64,000 bases of DNA from Pedobacter cryotolerans (GCF_005116475.1 NZ_SWBO01000003.1:434001-498000), one strand, 5' to 3'. Counted from the stretch's first letter, positions 41,805 to 50,892 are shown. The notes: a model not told the origin generated them from the sequence alone. Numbers and translations: made by a program.

Positions 41805-43226
41805 ATGAAGAAAATTTTAATTATAGATGACGAAGTTAATATTGGACTGTTGTTATCTAAATTCTTGATAAGAAATTCTTTCATAGTTGAAACTACAACA
41901 AATGGTAGTTCGGCAATGGATCATCTTTCTAAGCAAAGTTTTGATCTAGTTTTATGTGATTACCGTTTAGAAGATACCGACGGTAAAGAAATGCTAATTA
42001 AAATTAAAGAAAGCTATCCAACAACTGGAGTAATTATAATTACAGGATATTCTGATATTAAGCTGGCTGTAGAATTAATAAAATTAGGAGCTTATGATTA
42101 TATCACAAAACCTTTATATCCAGACGAAATATTAAACACCATTAATAAAGCAATTGATATGCAAATTGCTTTATATTCATCTAATAAAGAATTAGAAGAT
42201 AAAGATAAAAAGAACAAATCTAATAAGCAGGCAAAGCCTGAAACTGGAGAATTTGTAGTTGGACAGAGCGCTGCTTCTAAAGATTTAATGAAGCAAATTA
42301 TGTTAGTTGCCCCAACTTCATACAGTGTTATTTTAACTGGCGAAAGCGGAACGGGTAAAGAATCAGTTGCTAAAACAATACACTTAAACAGTTCACGTAG
42401 CGATAAACCTTTTGTGGCAATGGATTGCGGATCTTTAACCAAGGAATTGGCTGGAAGTGAGTTTTTTGGTCACGAAAAAGGTTCTTTTACTGGAGCATTG
42501 TATACTAAGATTGGTCATTTCGAAATGGCAAATGGCGGAACATTGTTTTTAGATGAGGTTGGAAATTTATCTTACGAAATACAAGCCGCTTTACTAAGAA
42601 CAGTACAAGAAAGAAAAATTAAGAGAATTGGCAGTACAAAAGAAATTGATTTGGATGTTCGTATTATCGTAGCAACAAATGAAAATTTGTCAGAATCAAT
42701 TCAGAAAGGAAGGTTTAGGGAAGATTTATACCATCGTTTTAATGAGTTTTCTATTCATCTACCACCAATAAGCCAAAGAGGCAAAGACATTATGGTTTTT
42801 GCAGATACATTTTTAGTTACAGCAAATGAAGAGTTAAGCAGAAATGTTCTCGGCTTTTCGGAAGAAGTAGAAGAATGCTTTTTAACATATAATTGGCCTG
42901 GCAATGTACGTGAATTGAAAAATGTGGTAAGAAGAGCGACACTTTTAACCGAATCTGAAGAAATTCAACTGAAAGCTTTGCCTTTAGAGATTTCTACTTA
43001 TGCAAAAGCTACAGCTATTGAAAATGCAGTAGAAAATTCAATAGTACGCTCTGCAACTACAAGCAAACCAAGAGATTTGAAAAACGCAGCCTTAGAAGCA
43101 GAATATGATGCAATTTTAAATGTGTTGAGAGAAGTAAATTTTAATAAAACAAAAGCAGCCAAAATTTTAAATATAGATCGTAAAACACTCTACAACAAAA
43201 TGAAAGCTATAGATTTAGATAGTTAA
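41805..43226 (+). CDS. sigma-54-dependent response regulator (NtrC family)
   Basis: A 473-residue regulator. Receiver domain 1-120 (D8-D9, phosphoacceptor D52 in LCDYRLED); AAA+ domain with Walker A GESGTGKES, the sigma-54-contact loop ESFGSFTGA-type GSFTGALYTK, and Walker B GGTLFLDEVGNL; and a Fis-type helix-turn-helix at the end (FNKTKAAKILNIDRKTLYNKMKAI). It binds enhancer sites and opens sigma-54 promoters. No histidine kinase gene is adjacent. A hairpin terminator follows. Confidence 0.93.
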   Translation: MKKILIIDDEVNIGLLLSKFLIRNSFIVETTTNGSSAMDHLSKQSFDLVLCDYRLEDTDGKEMLIKIKESYPTTGVIIITGYSDIKLAVELIKLGAYDYITKPLYPDEILNTINKAIDMQIALYSSNKELEDKDKKNKSNKQAKPETGEFVVGQSAASKDLMKQIMLVAPTSYSVILTGESGTGKESVAKTIHLNSSRSDKPFVAMDCGSLTKELAGSEFFGHEKGSFTGALYTKIGHFEMANGGTLFLDEVGNLSYEIQAALLRTVQERKIKRIGSTKEIDLDVRIIVATNENLSESIQKGRFREDLYHRFNEFSIHLPPISQRGKDIMVFADTFLVTANEELSRNVLGFSEEVEECFLTYNWPGNVRELKNVVRRATLLTESEEIQLKALPLEISTYAKATAIENAVENSIVRSATTSKPRDLKNAALEAEYDAILNVLREVNFNKTKAAKILNIDRKTLYNKMKAIDLDS

Positions 43227-43248
43227 TTATGGTTTAAACTTCTCATAA

Positions 43249-43285
43249 AACAAAAGCTTCTTAAAACATTTCAGAGGCTTTTGTT
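43249..43285 (+). terminator. terminator of the NtrC-type gene
   Basis: Stem AACAAAAGC / GCTTTTGTT extended by TCT / AGA, loop about 11 nt, followed by ATTTATAGG. It lies 23 bp after the stop. Confidence 0.6.
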
Positions 43286-43314
43286 ATTTATAGGTATAAC
43301 TAAAGAGCTCTGCA

Positions 43315-44367
43315 ATGTCTATATTTACATATAAACAACGAAACAACATTAACCTAGTTATTATTATAGCATTAGGTTGTCTTATAGCCTATTCGCTAAC
43401 AGGTATTTTTGGTTCATTATTAAGTACGCTTGTTTTATATACTATACTCAGACCCGGTTACATTTATCTAACAGAAGAAAAAAACTGGAACAAAAGGCTA
43501 ACGGCTATTTTGTTACTTCTTCTCTCCATTGTTGTACTTATTTTACCCTTTTATGCTTTAAGTAGTATGGTAATTGAAAAAATTACCGAATTAAAAAATG
43601 ATCAAATTTACTTTAAAAATTTGCTCTATAAATTACAGCATTTATTACCATTAGAAGGCAAAGCACAACAAATAATTGAAGATGGTTTAAAAAATGTGGG
43701 CACTTGGGCAACAGGTCTTTTCCCCTCACTTATATCTGGCGTTTTTAATATTGTATTAGGCCTATTACTAATGTATTTTTTACTCTACTTTATGCTGGTA
43801 GAAAGAGAATATTTTGAAAATGCTTTGGTAAAATATGCCCCTTTTAGAGAGCAAAATGCCAATCGCTTTGCAGAAGAAATGCGAAATACAACTTATGCAA
43901 ATGTGGTTGGCCAAGGTTTTATTGCTTTGGTACAAGGTTCTTTATTAAGCTTGGCATTTTATGTTTTAGGTTATAAAGACCCCTTATTTTGGGGAGTGAT
44001 CACTACATTTATTTCATTAGTACCCTTATTAGGTCCGCCGGTAGTATTTGTACCTGCTGCATTATTACAGTTTGCAGATGGAAATAATTTTGCTGCTTGG
44101 GCAATGTTAATTTTTGGTTTTGTGGTAATCATTAACATTGATAATGTACTTCGATTTATGATTGCAAAAAAAGTTGGGAATATTCATCCAATAATTACTG
44201 TAATTGGCGTAGTTATTGGTATACCTTTATTCGGTATATTAGGGTTAGTTTTTGGACCGCTGTTATTGTCATATTTTTTCTTGCTGATTAGAATTTACGA
44301 AACAAGTTCTAAGGCAACAGAAAGATTAGAAAGAATTAAAACAATTCATGAACATGAGGAGTTATAA
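43315..44367 (+). CDS. AI-2E family transporter (PerM-like membrane protein)
   Basis: A 350-residue polytopic protein of the AI-2E exporter-like family, with about seven to eight membrane segments (first pair at about 12-45, a pair near 55-85, then 145-170, 205-320). Family markers: IFNIVLGLLLMYFLLYFMLVER, VGQGFIALVQGSLLSLAFYVLG, FWGVITTFISLVPLLGPPVVFVPAALLQF, and IGIPLFGILGLVFGPLLLSYFF. Family members are linked to export of autoinducer 2 or to sodium/proton antiport; which applies here is unknown. It is 67 bp upstream of a YtxH gene in a four-gene envelope set. Confidence 0.9.
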   Translation: MSIFTYKQRNNINLVIIIALGCLIAYSLTGIFGSLLSTLVLYTILRPGYIYLTEEKNWNKRLTAILLLLLSIVVLILPFYALSSMVIEKITELKNDQIYFKNLLYKLQHLLPLEGKAQQIIEDGLKNVGTWATGLFPSLISGVFNIVLGLLLMYFLLYFMLVEREYFENALVKYAPFREQNANRFAEEMRNTTYANVVGQGFIALVQGSLLSLAFYVLGYKDPLFWGVITTFISLVPLLGPPVVFVPAALLQFADGNNFAAWAMLIFGFVVIINIDNVLRFMIAKKVGNIHPIITVIGVVIGIPLFGILGLVFGPLLLSYFFLLIRIYETSSKATERLERIKTIHEHEEL

Positions 44368-44434
44368 TTTAACAAAGCAGCATACCAGTATCCTAATAGT
44401 TGAAAAACAATTGTAAACATTAAAATTAAATATC

Positions 44435-44701
44435 ATGAATGATAATTCAAAAGTAGTAGTAGCATTATTAGCTGGTTTAGCTGCAGGAGCAGCATTAGGT
44501 TTGTTATTTGCACCTGAAAAAGGAAGTGAAACAAGAGACAAATTAAATCAGAGTTTAAAAGATTTTGGCGATTCTATAAAAGATAAAGCTGCCGATGAAA
44601 TTAACAATTTAACTAGTTTAAAAGATAAAGTTGTAGATTCTATTAAAACTAAATTACGTAGTGTTGAAGAAGAATATTCTTCTGAAGTAGAAAACGTATA
44701 A
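44435..44701 (+). CDS. YtxH domain protein
   Basis: An 88-residue small protein. An N-terminal glycine/alanine-rich membrane segment (VVVALLAGLAAGAALGLLFAPEKG) is the YtxH (PF12732) signature, followed by a charged amphipathic helix (DKLNQSLKDFGDSIKDKAADEINNL) likely to form a coiled coil. Homologues are general-stress proteins of unknown function. It is followed after 18 bp by the holin-like gene. Confidence 0.88.
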   Translation: MNDNSKVVVALLAGLAAGAALGLLFAPEKGSETRDKLNQSLKDFGDSIKDKAADEINNLTSLKDKVVDSIKTKLRSVEEEYSSEVENV

Positions 44702-44719
44702 TTATAACACCAAAATATA

Positions 44720-45103
44720 ATGGAAGAAAATAAAGAGAAAGATTTAGAAGATATTTTTTTAGATGCAAAAGAATATATAGATACCAGAATTGAATACACA
44801 AAACTTTCTGCAGTTGAAAAAGGATCTAAAATTTTTGCAGATTTAATTACTAGTGGAGCGGTAATCGTATCTTTTATTTTAGCATTTCTTTTTGCATCTT
44901 TTACCCTAGCTTTATTTCTTTCTGATGTTTTAGGAAGTTATGCAAGAGGTTTTGGTTGTGTTGCAGGAATCTATTTATTACTTTCAATTATAGTTTATTT
45001 AACGAAAGATAAGTACATAGAAAAGTTGCTTGTAAATATGTTTATAAAAAGATATTTTGATAAAGTAGCCGATAAAGACGACGACGATGAAGAGAAATTA
45101 TAG
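44720..45103 (+). CDS. phage-holin-superfamily III-like membrane protein
   Basis: A 127-residue protein with an acidic cytoplasmic N-terminus, an YIDTRIEYTKLSAVEKGSKI amphipathic helix, and two membrane helices (about 47-75 and 82-100). This is the layout of the Phage_holin_3_6 (Actinobacteriophage holin-like) family, which in Bacteroidota is chromosomal and stress-related, not phage-borne. It ends in an acidic tail (DKVADKDDDDEEKL). Its last 17 bp overlap the next gene. Confidence 0.75.
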   Translation: MEENKEKDLEDIFLDAKEYIDTRIEYTKLSAVEKGSKIFADLITSGAVIVSFILAFLFASFTLALFLSDVLGSYARGFGCVAGIYLLLSIIVYLTKDKYIEKLLVNMFIKRYFDKVADKDDDDEEKL

Positions 45104-45527
45104 TCATATTAATACTTTAGAAGATTTACACAATGAAGTGCATAGGCTAAAAGTAGACTATAAGCGCCGTGGTGTATTAATTAAAGAAGATTCGAAGCAT
45201 TATATTAAAAGATTTTCTATTGGTAACATGTTTAGAAAGTATGCCACTCCAAATGGTTTGTTAAAACTTGATGAGAACACGCATATTACCAGTAAAATTA
45301 TGTCTATCGCATTGCCAATGTTATTAAACAGCACAGTGTTTAGAGGCTCTGGAGTTATCACAAAGGCAATTGGAGCATTAGTTTCGGGTAAACTAGGTAA
45401 ATCTTTAGATGCAGAAAATTTAACTGGAGCTTTTAATATGGTAAAATCTCTATTTGGTAAAAAAACAAAAAAGAAACAGGTAGGTTTTGTTGATTACGGC
45501 ATCCCACCTGATAGTGAAACTTATTAG
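45087..45527 (+). CDS. conserved hypothetical protein of the YtxH/holin-like set
   Basis: A 146-residue basic protein with no family recognised. Visible features: a charged N-terminal helix (LEDLHNEVHRLKVDYKRRGVLIKEDSKHYIKRF), a hydrophobic amphipathic middle (ITSKIMSIALPMLLNSTVFRG, GVITKAIGALVSGKLGK), and a Lys-rich tail (SLFGKKTKKKQVGF). It overlaps the holin-like gene by 17 bp, so the two are translationally linked and probably work together at the membrane. A strong terminator closes the operon. Confidence 0.75.
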   Translation: MKRNYSHINTLEDLHNEVHRLKVDYKRRGVLIKEDSKHYIKRFSIGNMFRKYATPNGLLKLDENTHITSKIMSIALPMLLNSTVFRGSGVITKAIGALVSGKLGKSLDAENLTGAFNMVKSLFGKKTKKKQVGFVDYGIPPDSETY

Positions 45528-45577
45528 TTCATTGGTTCACTCGTTCATTAGATGTACAATGGACTATTACTTAAAAT

Positions 45578-45614
45578 AAAGGTCTTAGCAATTTGCCAAG
45601 ACCTTTATTTTTTT
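45578..45614 (+). terminator. terminator of the AI-2E/YtxH operon
   Basis: Stem AAAGGTCTTAGC / GCCAAGACCTTT with one mismatch, followed by ATTTTTTTT. It lies about 50 bp past the last gene. Confidence 0.85.
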
Positions 45615-45619
45615 ATCAA

Positions 45620-45692
45620 TCGTTACCTTGAGTTATTTCAGGGTCTTCGTGCAAAGCAGATGCTGATCCCGTACGTACGGGACAGCATGACG
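45620..45692. repeat. palindromic repeat (GTTACCTTGAG..CAGGGTCTTCG type)
   Basis: Two-hairpin element related to the one at 10327: CCTTGAGTTATTTCAGGG, then GCAGATGCTGATCCCGTACG with a CCCGTACGTACGGG palindrome, ending in CAGCATGACG. It fills the gap between the convergent operon end and aspS. Confidence 0.6.
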
Positions 45693-45699
45693 ATAGATC

Positions 45700-47445
45700 T
45701 TACAAATCCGTCTTAATCTTCAATTCTTTCAATTGTTTTTCGTCAATTGTACTCGGGCTATCAATCATTACATCTCTCCCTGAGTTATTTTTAGGGAACG
45801 CAATAACATCTCTAATTGAATCTAAACCTGCAAAGATTGAACATAATCTATCGAAACCAAAAGCGATACCACCATGTGGAGGTGCGCCAAACTCAAAAGC
45901 ATCTAACAAGAAACCGAACTGTTTTTGAGCTTCATCAGGACTAAAGCCTAAATGTTTAAACATTAAGGATTGTAGTGTTCTATCATGAATACGAATAGAG
46001 CCACCACCAATTTCAGTTCCGTTTACCACCATATCATAGGCGTTGGCACGAACGTTTTTAGGATCGGTATCTAACAATGCGATATCTTCTGGTTTTGGTG
46101 ATGTAAACGGATGGTGCATCGCATGGTAACGTTCAGTTTCTTCATCCCATTCTAAGAGAGGGAAATCTAAAACCCAAAGCGCAGCAAATTTATCTTTATC
46201 ACGCAAACCTAAACGCGTTCCCATTTCTAAACGTAATTCGCTTAATTGTTTACGAACTTTGTCTGTTCCGCCAGCCATAACTAACACTAAATCGCCTGTT
46301 TGGGTTTGGCAAGCTGCCGACCATTTTGCCAATTCTTCTTCATTATAGAATTTATCTACAGAAGATTTTAAAGAACCATCTTCATTATGACGAAGGTAAA
46401 TTAATCCTGTTGCACCAATTTGCGGACGTTTAATAAAGTCGGTTAATTCATCTAATTGTTTACGAGTATAATGCGCACAACCTTTTGCGTTGATTGCGAT
46501 AACTAATTCTGCATTATCAAAAACTGGGAAATCCTTACCTTTAACGATATCGTTCATTTCGATAAACTTCATCTCAAAACGAGTATCTGGTTTATCAGAA
46601 CCATAAAAACGCATCGCATCTGCATATTGCATACGCGGCACTTCTGGCAAATCGTAATTGCGAACTTCTTTAAATAAAGTACGGATCAAGCCTTCGAAAG
46701 TATTTAAAATATCTTCTTGTTCGATGAAAGACATTTCACAGTCAATCTGTGTAAATTCTGGTTGTCTATCGGCACGTAAATCTTCATCTCTAAAACATTT
46801 TACAATCTGAAAATAGCGGTCGAAACCAGAAACCATTAACAATTGTTTAAATGTTTGTGGAGACTGTGGTAAAGCATAAAACTCGCCACCATTCATACGG
46901 CTCGGAACCACAAAATCTCTTGCGCCTTCTGGTGTAGATTTAATTAAAACAGGTGTTTCTACTTCAATAAAATCTAAAGCATCTAAATAACGGCGAACAG
47001 ATTGTGCCATTCTGTGGCGCAAAATCATGTTGTTTCTAATTGGATTACGACGTAAATCCAAGTAGCGATATTTCATGCGTAAATCATCACCGCCATCGGT
47101 TTTATCTTCAATTAAAAACGGAGGTATTTTAGCAGCATTTAAAATTTCTAATGCAGTAACTTTAATTTCAACTTCTCCTGTCGGGATTTCTAAATTTTTA
47201 TTAGAACGCTCTACAACAGTTCCGCTTACTTTAATTACAAACTCACGGCCAAGGCTACGAGCGCCTGCGCATAAATCTGCATTATCATTCATGTTAAAAA
47301 CCAATTGGGTTATGCCGTAACGGTCGCGGATATCAACAAAAGTCATCCCGCCTAAATCTCTAGAATTCTGCATCCAACCGCAGAGTGTTACATTTTCGCC
47401 TAAATTTTGCAGTGTTAAAGCACCGCAAGTTGTTGTTCTTAACAT
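45700..47445 (-). CDS. aspS: aspartyl-tRNA synthetase
   Basis: A 581-residue class IIb synthetase of the bacterial type. The N-terminal OB-fold ([32 protein letters not shown]) is followed by the class II motifs: [62 protein letters not shown] (motif 2), the bacterial insertion domain (about 280-420), and motif 3 [15 protein letters not shown]. It charges tRNA-Asp. It is transcribed alone, upstream of nothing obviously related. Confidence 0.95.
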   Translation of the reverse strand: MLRTTTCGALTLQNLGENVTLCGWMQNSRDLGGMTFVDIRDRYGITQLVFNMNDNADLCAGARSLGREFVIKVSGTVVERSNKNLEIPTGEVEIKVTALEILNAAKIPPFLIEDKTDGGDDLRMKYRYLDLRRNPIRNNMILRHRMAQSVRRYLDALDFIEVETPVLIKSTPEGARDFVVPSRMNGGEFYALPQSPQTFKQLLMVSGFDRYFQIVKCFRDEDLRADRQPEFTQIDCEMSFIEQEDILNTFEGLIRTLFKEVRNYDLPEVPRMQYADAMRFYGSDKPDTRFEMKFIEMNDIVKGKDFPVFDNAELVIAINAKGCAHYTRKQLDELTDFIKRPQIGATGLIYLRHNEDGSLKSSVDKFYNEEELAKWSAACQTQTGDLVLVMAGGTDKVRKQLSELRLEMGTRLGLRDKDKFAALWVLDFPLLEWDEETERYHAMHHPFTSPKPEDIALLDTDPKNVRANAYDMVVNGTEIGGGSIRIHDRTLQSLMFKHLGFSPDEAQKQFGFLLDAFEFGAPPHGGIAFGFDRLCSIFAGLDSIRDVIAFPKNNSGRDVMIDSPSTIDEKQLKELKIKTDL

Positions 47446-47519
47446 CTTTAAATTAAATTTTGAGCCGCAAAAATACCGATTTTGTTTTAAAGTTTTTGAG
47501 GGAAGATTTACGAATTTTT

Positions 47520-47876
47520 TTATGCTGGTAAAAACACATCTGCAGGTAATTGGAAGAAACGGACTAATTTTTGAGCCATTTTTAAAGTTAGTTCCCTTCT
47601 TCCAGATAAAATCGAAGAAACATGGCCCTTAGAACCAATAATTGACTCTAAATCTTTAGATTTTAATCCTTGTTCTTCCATTTTATACTTAATAATATCA
47701 ATAGGGCTAAGCTCTGGAAGTTTGATGTTTTTACTTTCATAATCACTTATTAAAAGTATAAGAAGTTCTAACTCATCAGACTCAACAGTACCTTCTTCTG
47801 CTTGAAATATCTCTATTGTACGAGTTAAGGCTGCTTTATACTCAATTTCTGTTTTTAATACTTTTGTTATTTTCAT
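47520..47876 (-). CDS. higA: HigA-type antitoxin with helix-turn-helix
   Basis: A 118-residue antitoxin. The N-terminal part ([22 protein letters not shown], then an acidic segment) is the toxin-binding region of the HigA/COG5499 type. The C-terminal XRE helix-turn-helix covers about 63-115 ([49 protein letters not shown]). It should neutralise HigB and repress the pair. It lies 1 bp downstream of higB, the toxin-first order of HigBA systems. Confidence 0.9.
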   Translation of the reverse strand: MKITKVLKTEIEYKAALTRTIEIFQAEEGTVESDELELLILLISDYESKNIKLPELSPIDIIKYKMEEQGLKSKDLESIIGSKGHVSSILSGRRELTLKMAQKLVRFFQLPADVFLPA

Positions 47877-47877
47877 A

Positions 47878-48204
47878 TTAATATTTCTTAAATGCTAAAT
47901 CAATATCAAAAGGTATTGTCGATGCATCAATTTTATCATATTCGGTATGTGTACCAAACCATATTACATAAGCTGCTCGCTTTTTAAAATTGATAGAGAT
48001 AATTAAGCGGAAATCATTTCCTTTAATATTAAAAATTATTCTACCGTTAGCGACAAGGCTGGCATTTTTATAAACATCTCTTAGTTGATTAAAATTGTCG
48101 AAAGAATGCTTTTCAAACTCCTTTAGCCAAGCAAGAATTGATTTTTCTGCTTTAGGATATTTTATTGTATAGTGTAAAATTGTTCCTTTGGCAATTATGT
48201 TCAT
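47878..48204 (-). CDS. higB: HigB-type mRNA interferase toxin
   Basis: A 108-residue toxin of the HigB_toxin family (PF09907), the RelE-like ribosome-dependent RNases: AKGTILHYTIKYPKAEKSILAWLKEF, FNQLRDVYKNASLVANGRIIFNIKGNDFRLIISINFKKRAAYVIWFGTHTEYDKID. The final HTEYDKI segment is the family hallmark. The start MNIIAKG (48204, or the adjacent ATG at 48207) is preferred to an upstream ATG at 48240, because a -7 box lies between them. The toxin precedes the antitoxin higA in one operon. Confidence 0.9.
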   Translation of the reverse strand: MNIIAKGTILHYTIKYPKAEKSILAWLKEFEKHSFDNFNQLRDVYKNASLVANGRIIFNIKGNDFRLIISINFKKRAAYVIWFGTHTEYDKIDASTIPFDIDLAFKKY

Positions 48205-48208
48205 CATA

Positions 48209-48240
48209 CAAATATATGTTTTCTTTTTGAAAACTTTCAA
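48209..48240 (-). promoter_or_regulatory. promoter and probable operator of higBA
   Basis: A TATATTTG -7 box (48209-48216, minus strand) ends 2-5 bp before the toxin start codon. Directly upstream are two overlapping palindromes: GTTTTCTTTTTGAAAAC (48218-48234) and TTGAAAACTTTCAA (48227-48240). They lie between the -7 and -33 positions, where an autorepressor such as HigA would block RNA polymerase. HigA binding is inferred. Confidence 0.55.
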
Positions 48241-48538
48241 AAGGAATAATTTTTTATAAAAGGATGGATATCATCAAAGGATTTTTTTAATTGTGATATA
48301 GTAGTGGGTTGTTGCTGGTTTAGCACAAGCTTTTGTTAACTAAACCCGATGGCACGGAAAGCCTCCGATTCTTATCGGAGCTTGGAGGAACAGCGGGACG
48401 AACATTAATAAATGCTCCTGAACCTGCTTTACCCATAAACCCCCTAAAGAGGACTTGAGCTTGACGATTAGATTTTCCTATTTGCTAAGAAGTCCCCTTT
48501 AGGGGATTTAGGGGTTCTAAACTTTTTTTCTACCTTGA
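48241..48538. other. repeat-rich interval between higBA and the ECF sigma gene
   Basis: No gene is recognised. Contents: a GCTTTTGTTAACTAAACCCG-type element (about 48330-48352) related to 54335; a CTCCGAT TCTT ATCGGAG hairpin (48363-48380); GGGACGAACATTAATAAATG (about 48395); and an inverted pair of AAGTCCCCTTTAGGGGATTT-type arms, the degenerate left arm at 48437-48456 and the full right arm at 48490-48516. Confidence 0.55.
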
Positions 48539-48565
48539 TGCAACGTTTTGAAATTTACAATGTCT
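48539..48565 (+). promoter_or_regulatory. candidate autoregulatory ECF promoter
   Basis: TGCAAC at 48539-48544 and TGTCTT at 48561-48566, with 17 bp between AAC and GTC. The AAC/GTC architecture is that of ECF sigma promoters. It lies 23 bp upstream of the sigma gene start, which suggests the sigma factor transcribes its own operon. Confidence 0.5.
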
Positions 48566-48587
48566 TTTAATCAGAACGCTTTAGAAT

Positions 48588-49139
48588 TTGGAAACTGTAT
48601 ACATAGATAAGCACGTAGAGTTAGTTAACGAATGCCGAAATGGTAATCGGAAAGCACAATTTGAATTATACAAATTGTATGCTAACGCGATGTACAATGT
48701 TGCCCTAAGAATTGTAAATGATGATGCCGAGGCAGAAGATGTTTTACAAGAAGCTTTTTTAGATGCTTTTAGTAGAATAAAAGATTTTAGACAGGAAACA
48801 ACTTTTGGGCTTTGGCTAAAGCAAATTGTAATTAACAGAAGTATAAATTATTTACGAAAAAGAAAGCTGGAGCTAGTAAGCTTAGATGAGGTAGAAGTTG
48901 CCGATGAAATTGAAACAGATTTTGAAGAAACAACATTAAAGGTTGATGCCATTAAAACGGCAATGAACGAATTGCCAGATGGATATAGAGTGGTACTAAC
49001 GCTTTATTTATTTGAAGGTTATGACCACGAGGAGATTGCACATATTTTAAAAATAACAGAAAATACATCACGCTCGCAGTATATGAGAGCAAAAAGAAAG
49101 TTGAACAATTTATTAGAAACGAAGGGAGTAGCAAGATGA
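48588..49139 (+). CDS. ECF-type RNA polymerase sigma factor
   Basis: A 183-residue sigma-70 factor of the extracytoplasmic-function group. Region 2 is at about 10-80 (FELYKLYANAMYNVALRIVNDDAEAEDVLQEAFLDAFSRI, GLWLKQIVINRSINYLRKRK) and region 4 at about 120-175 (LPDGYRVVLTLYLFEGYDHEEIAHILKITENTSRSQYMRAKRKL). The start is a TTG at 48588; no in-frame ATG is nearer than the middle of region 2, and the candidate promoter at 48539-48565 gives a leader of about 15 nt to this TTG. It overlaps the anti-sigma gene by 4 bp. Confidence 0.9.
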   Translation: METVYIDKHVELVNECRNGNRKAQFELYKLYANAMYNVALRIVNDDAEAEDVLQEAFLDAFSRIKDFRQETTFGLWLKQIVINRSINYLRKRKLELVSLDEVEVADEIETDFEETTLKVDAIKTAMNELPDGYRVVLTLYLFEGYDHEEIAHILKITENTSRSQYMRAKRKLNNLLETKGVAR

Positions 49140-49666
49140 AAGATAAATTAGAGGGGTTTGTAAAAGACAATAAAAAACAGTTTGAGGTTAATGGTCCGTC
49201 TGACAAATTATGGGCGAAAATAGAGACTGAACTTGATAAACGTGAAAAGCCAAAAAAGTCCTTTAAACCTTACCAATGGATGAGTATTGCCGCCATGTTG
49301 GTAATTAGTGTAGGTGTATATTTTACCTACAATTATAGGCAAGCAAATAATATCGATGTGGCTGATATAAATCCGGTGTTTGGCCAGCAAGAGGTAAAAT
49401 TTGTAAACCAAATTGAGCAAAAAAAAGACAGCCTAGATTTTTACGCTGCTGCAAACCCCGATTTACATAAAAGATTTACGGAAGATTTAAAAAACTTAGA
49501 TGAGGAATATGAGCGTTTAAAAGCGCAATTACCGCAAAGTCCTAATCAGTTATTTACCGTAAAAGCGATGGTAAAAAATCGCGAAATGCAATTGCAAGTT
49601 TTAAAACAGCAATTAATGATTATAAACCAAGTCAATCAATATAAAAAGGAGGAGAGTTCAATATGA
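49136..49666 (+). CDS. probable anti-sigma factor, single-pass membrane protein
   Basis: A 176-residue protein. The cytoplasmic N-terminus (1-46) contains FEVNGPSDKLWAKIETELDKRE, typical of Bacteroidota anti-sigma-like proteins, followed by a membrane segment (47-66, WMSIAAMLVISVGVYFTYN) and an extracytoplasmic coiled region rich in Gln/Lys (KRFTEDLKNLDEEYERLKAQL, MQLQVLKQQLMIINQVNQY). No enzymatic motifs. Its place between the sigma and adhesin genes, with 4-bp overlaps on both sides, indicates it controls the sigma factor. Confidence 0.82.
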   Translation: MKDKLEGFVKDNKKQFEVNGPSDKLWAKIETELDKREKPKKSFKPYQWMSIAAMLVISVGVYFTYNYRQANNIDVADINPVFGQQEVKFVNQIEQKKDSLDFYAAANPDLHKRFTEDLKNLDEEYERLKAQLPQSPNQLFTVKAMVKNREMQLQVLKQQLMIINQVNQYKKEESSI

Positions 49667-50892
49667 AACCAAATTTAATCTTAAGTATCACAAGTATGTT
49701 ATTGCTTTCGGTACAGGCAAATGCACAAGAGCAGCCGAATGTAAATGTAACTACAAATAACAAAACATCGTTAAATGTTGCGACCAACAACAATATACAA
49801 GTGGCTACAACCAAAAATGGCAAAAGCACAACTGTTGTTTATGGCGCTAACTACAACTTGCAAGATGATACGCCTATGAAGGCAAAAACCATTTCTAAAT
49901 CTTTTGCCATAGATAAAGGTGATAAAGTTAATCTATCTAATCAGTACGGTTCTATTACTATAAAAACTTGGAATAAAAGTGAAGTTAAGGTTGATGTAGA
50001 CATAAAAGCCTATGCCAAAACTGCTGATGAAGCGCAAAAACTAATTGATGATCTTTCTATAGAAGCTTCTAAAACCGGAGATTTAGTAACTTTTAAGACA
50101 GAAAGAGGCGATAGAAACGGAAATTGGGGTAGTAATGTTAGAAACGGAAAAACCATTTGGCGCAGAGAAATAAAAGTTCATTATGTAGTTTATATGCCTG
50201 CTAGCAATTCTTTAACAGCATCTCAGCAATATGGCAATATTATTTTAGATGATTTTACAGGACCAACGTCTTTAAAATTGCAATATGGAGATTTAATTGC
50301 TGGAAACTTGAGCAATACCAATAATTACGTATCTATCCAATACGGAAAAGGTAATGTAAAAGATATGGGCGGCGCAACTATTAAGCACCAATATGGGAAT
50401 GGTTTTACCTTAGAAAACGTAGGTAATATCGATCTAAATGCACAATATACCGCAGTTAAAATTGGTAATATTAGAGGTACGGCAACTATAAAGCACCAAT
50501 ATGGAAACGGCACAACAATTGGTAGCGTTAGCGGTGGTGCAATTAATGTAAATACACAATATGCACCAGTTAAAATTGGCAACCTAAATTCAAATATTAC
50601 AAGCAGAGCGCAATACGGAAAAATCATTATTGATGAAATTGAAGCTGGTAAAGATGTTGATGTTGATGCGCAATATTCTTCTGTAAGTTTAGGTTTTGCC
50701 AGTAACTATGCAGCAGATTTTGATGTGAGAACACAATACGGAAATTTTAAATATGGCGCAAATGTAACCGCCAAAAAAGAAGATGATGGAAAAAGCTATA
50801 GTTCTAACAAAAATTATACTGGCCAAATTGGCAAAGGTGGTAGCGCCAAAGTAAATGTTAAAGTACAATATGATAATGCTACTTTTAAATAA
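49663..50892 (+). CDS. exported DUF4097-type adhesin-like beta-solenoid protein
   Basis: A 409-residue protein with a signal peptide (cleavage after ANAQ, about 21). From about 85 onward it is DUF4097-like: NLSNQYGSITIKTWNKSEVKVDVDIKAYAKT, then a run of about ten repeats of roughly 20-25 residues that each contain QYG or QYA/QYS (QYGNIILDD, QYGDLIAGN, QYGKGNVKD, QYGNGFTLE, QYTAVKIGN, QYGNGTTIG and so on), the spacing expected of a right-handed beta-solenoid. The role is unknown; an envelope-stress or surface protein whose expression is tied to the ECF factor. It overlaps the anti-sigma gene by 4 bp. Confidence 0.85.
   Translation: MKPNLILSITSMLLLSVQANAQEQPNVNVTTNNKTSLNVATNNNIQVATTKNGKSTTVVYGANYNLQDDTPMKAKTISKSFAIDKGDKVNLSNQYGSITIKTWNKSEVKVDVDIKAYAKTADEAQKLIDDLSIEASKTGDLVTFKTERGDRNGNWGSNVRNGKTIWRREIKVHYVVYMPASNSLTASQQYGNIILDDFTGPTSLKLQYGDLIAGNLSNTNNYVSIQYGKGNVKDMGGATIKHQYGNGFTLENVGNIDLNAQYTAVKIGNIRGTATIKHQYGNGTTIGSVSGGAINVNTQYAPVKIGNLNSNITSRAQYGKIIIDEIEAGKDVDVDAQYSSVSLGFASNYAADFDVRTQYGNFKYGANVTAKKEDDGKSYSSNKNYTGQIGKGGSAKVNVKVQYDNATFK

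Noticed and set aside
44435..45527. Prophage remnant suggested by the holin-like gene
   Set aside because: No integrase, structural or lysis genes are present; this holin-like family is chromosomal in Bacteroidota and is found with YtxH here.
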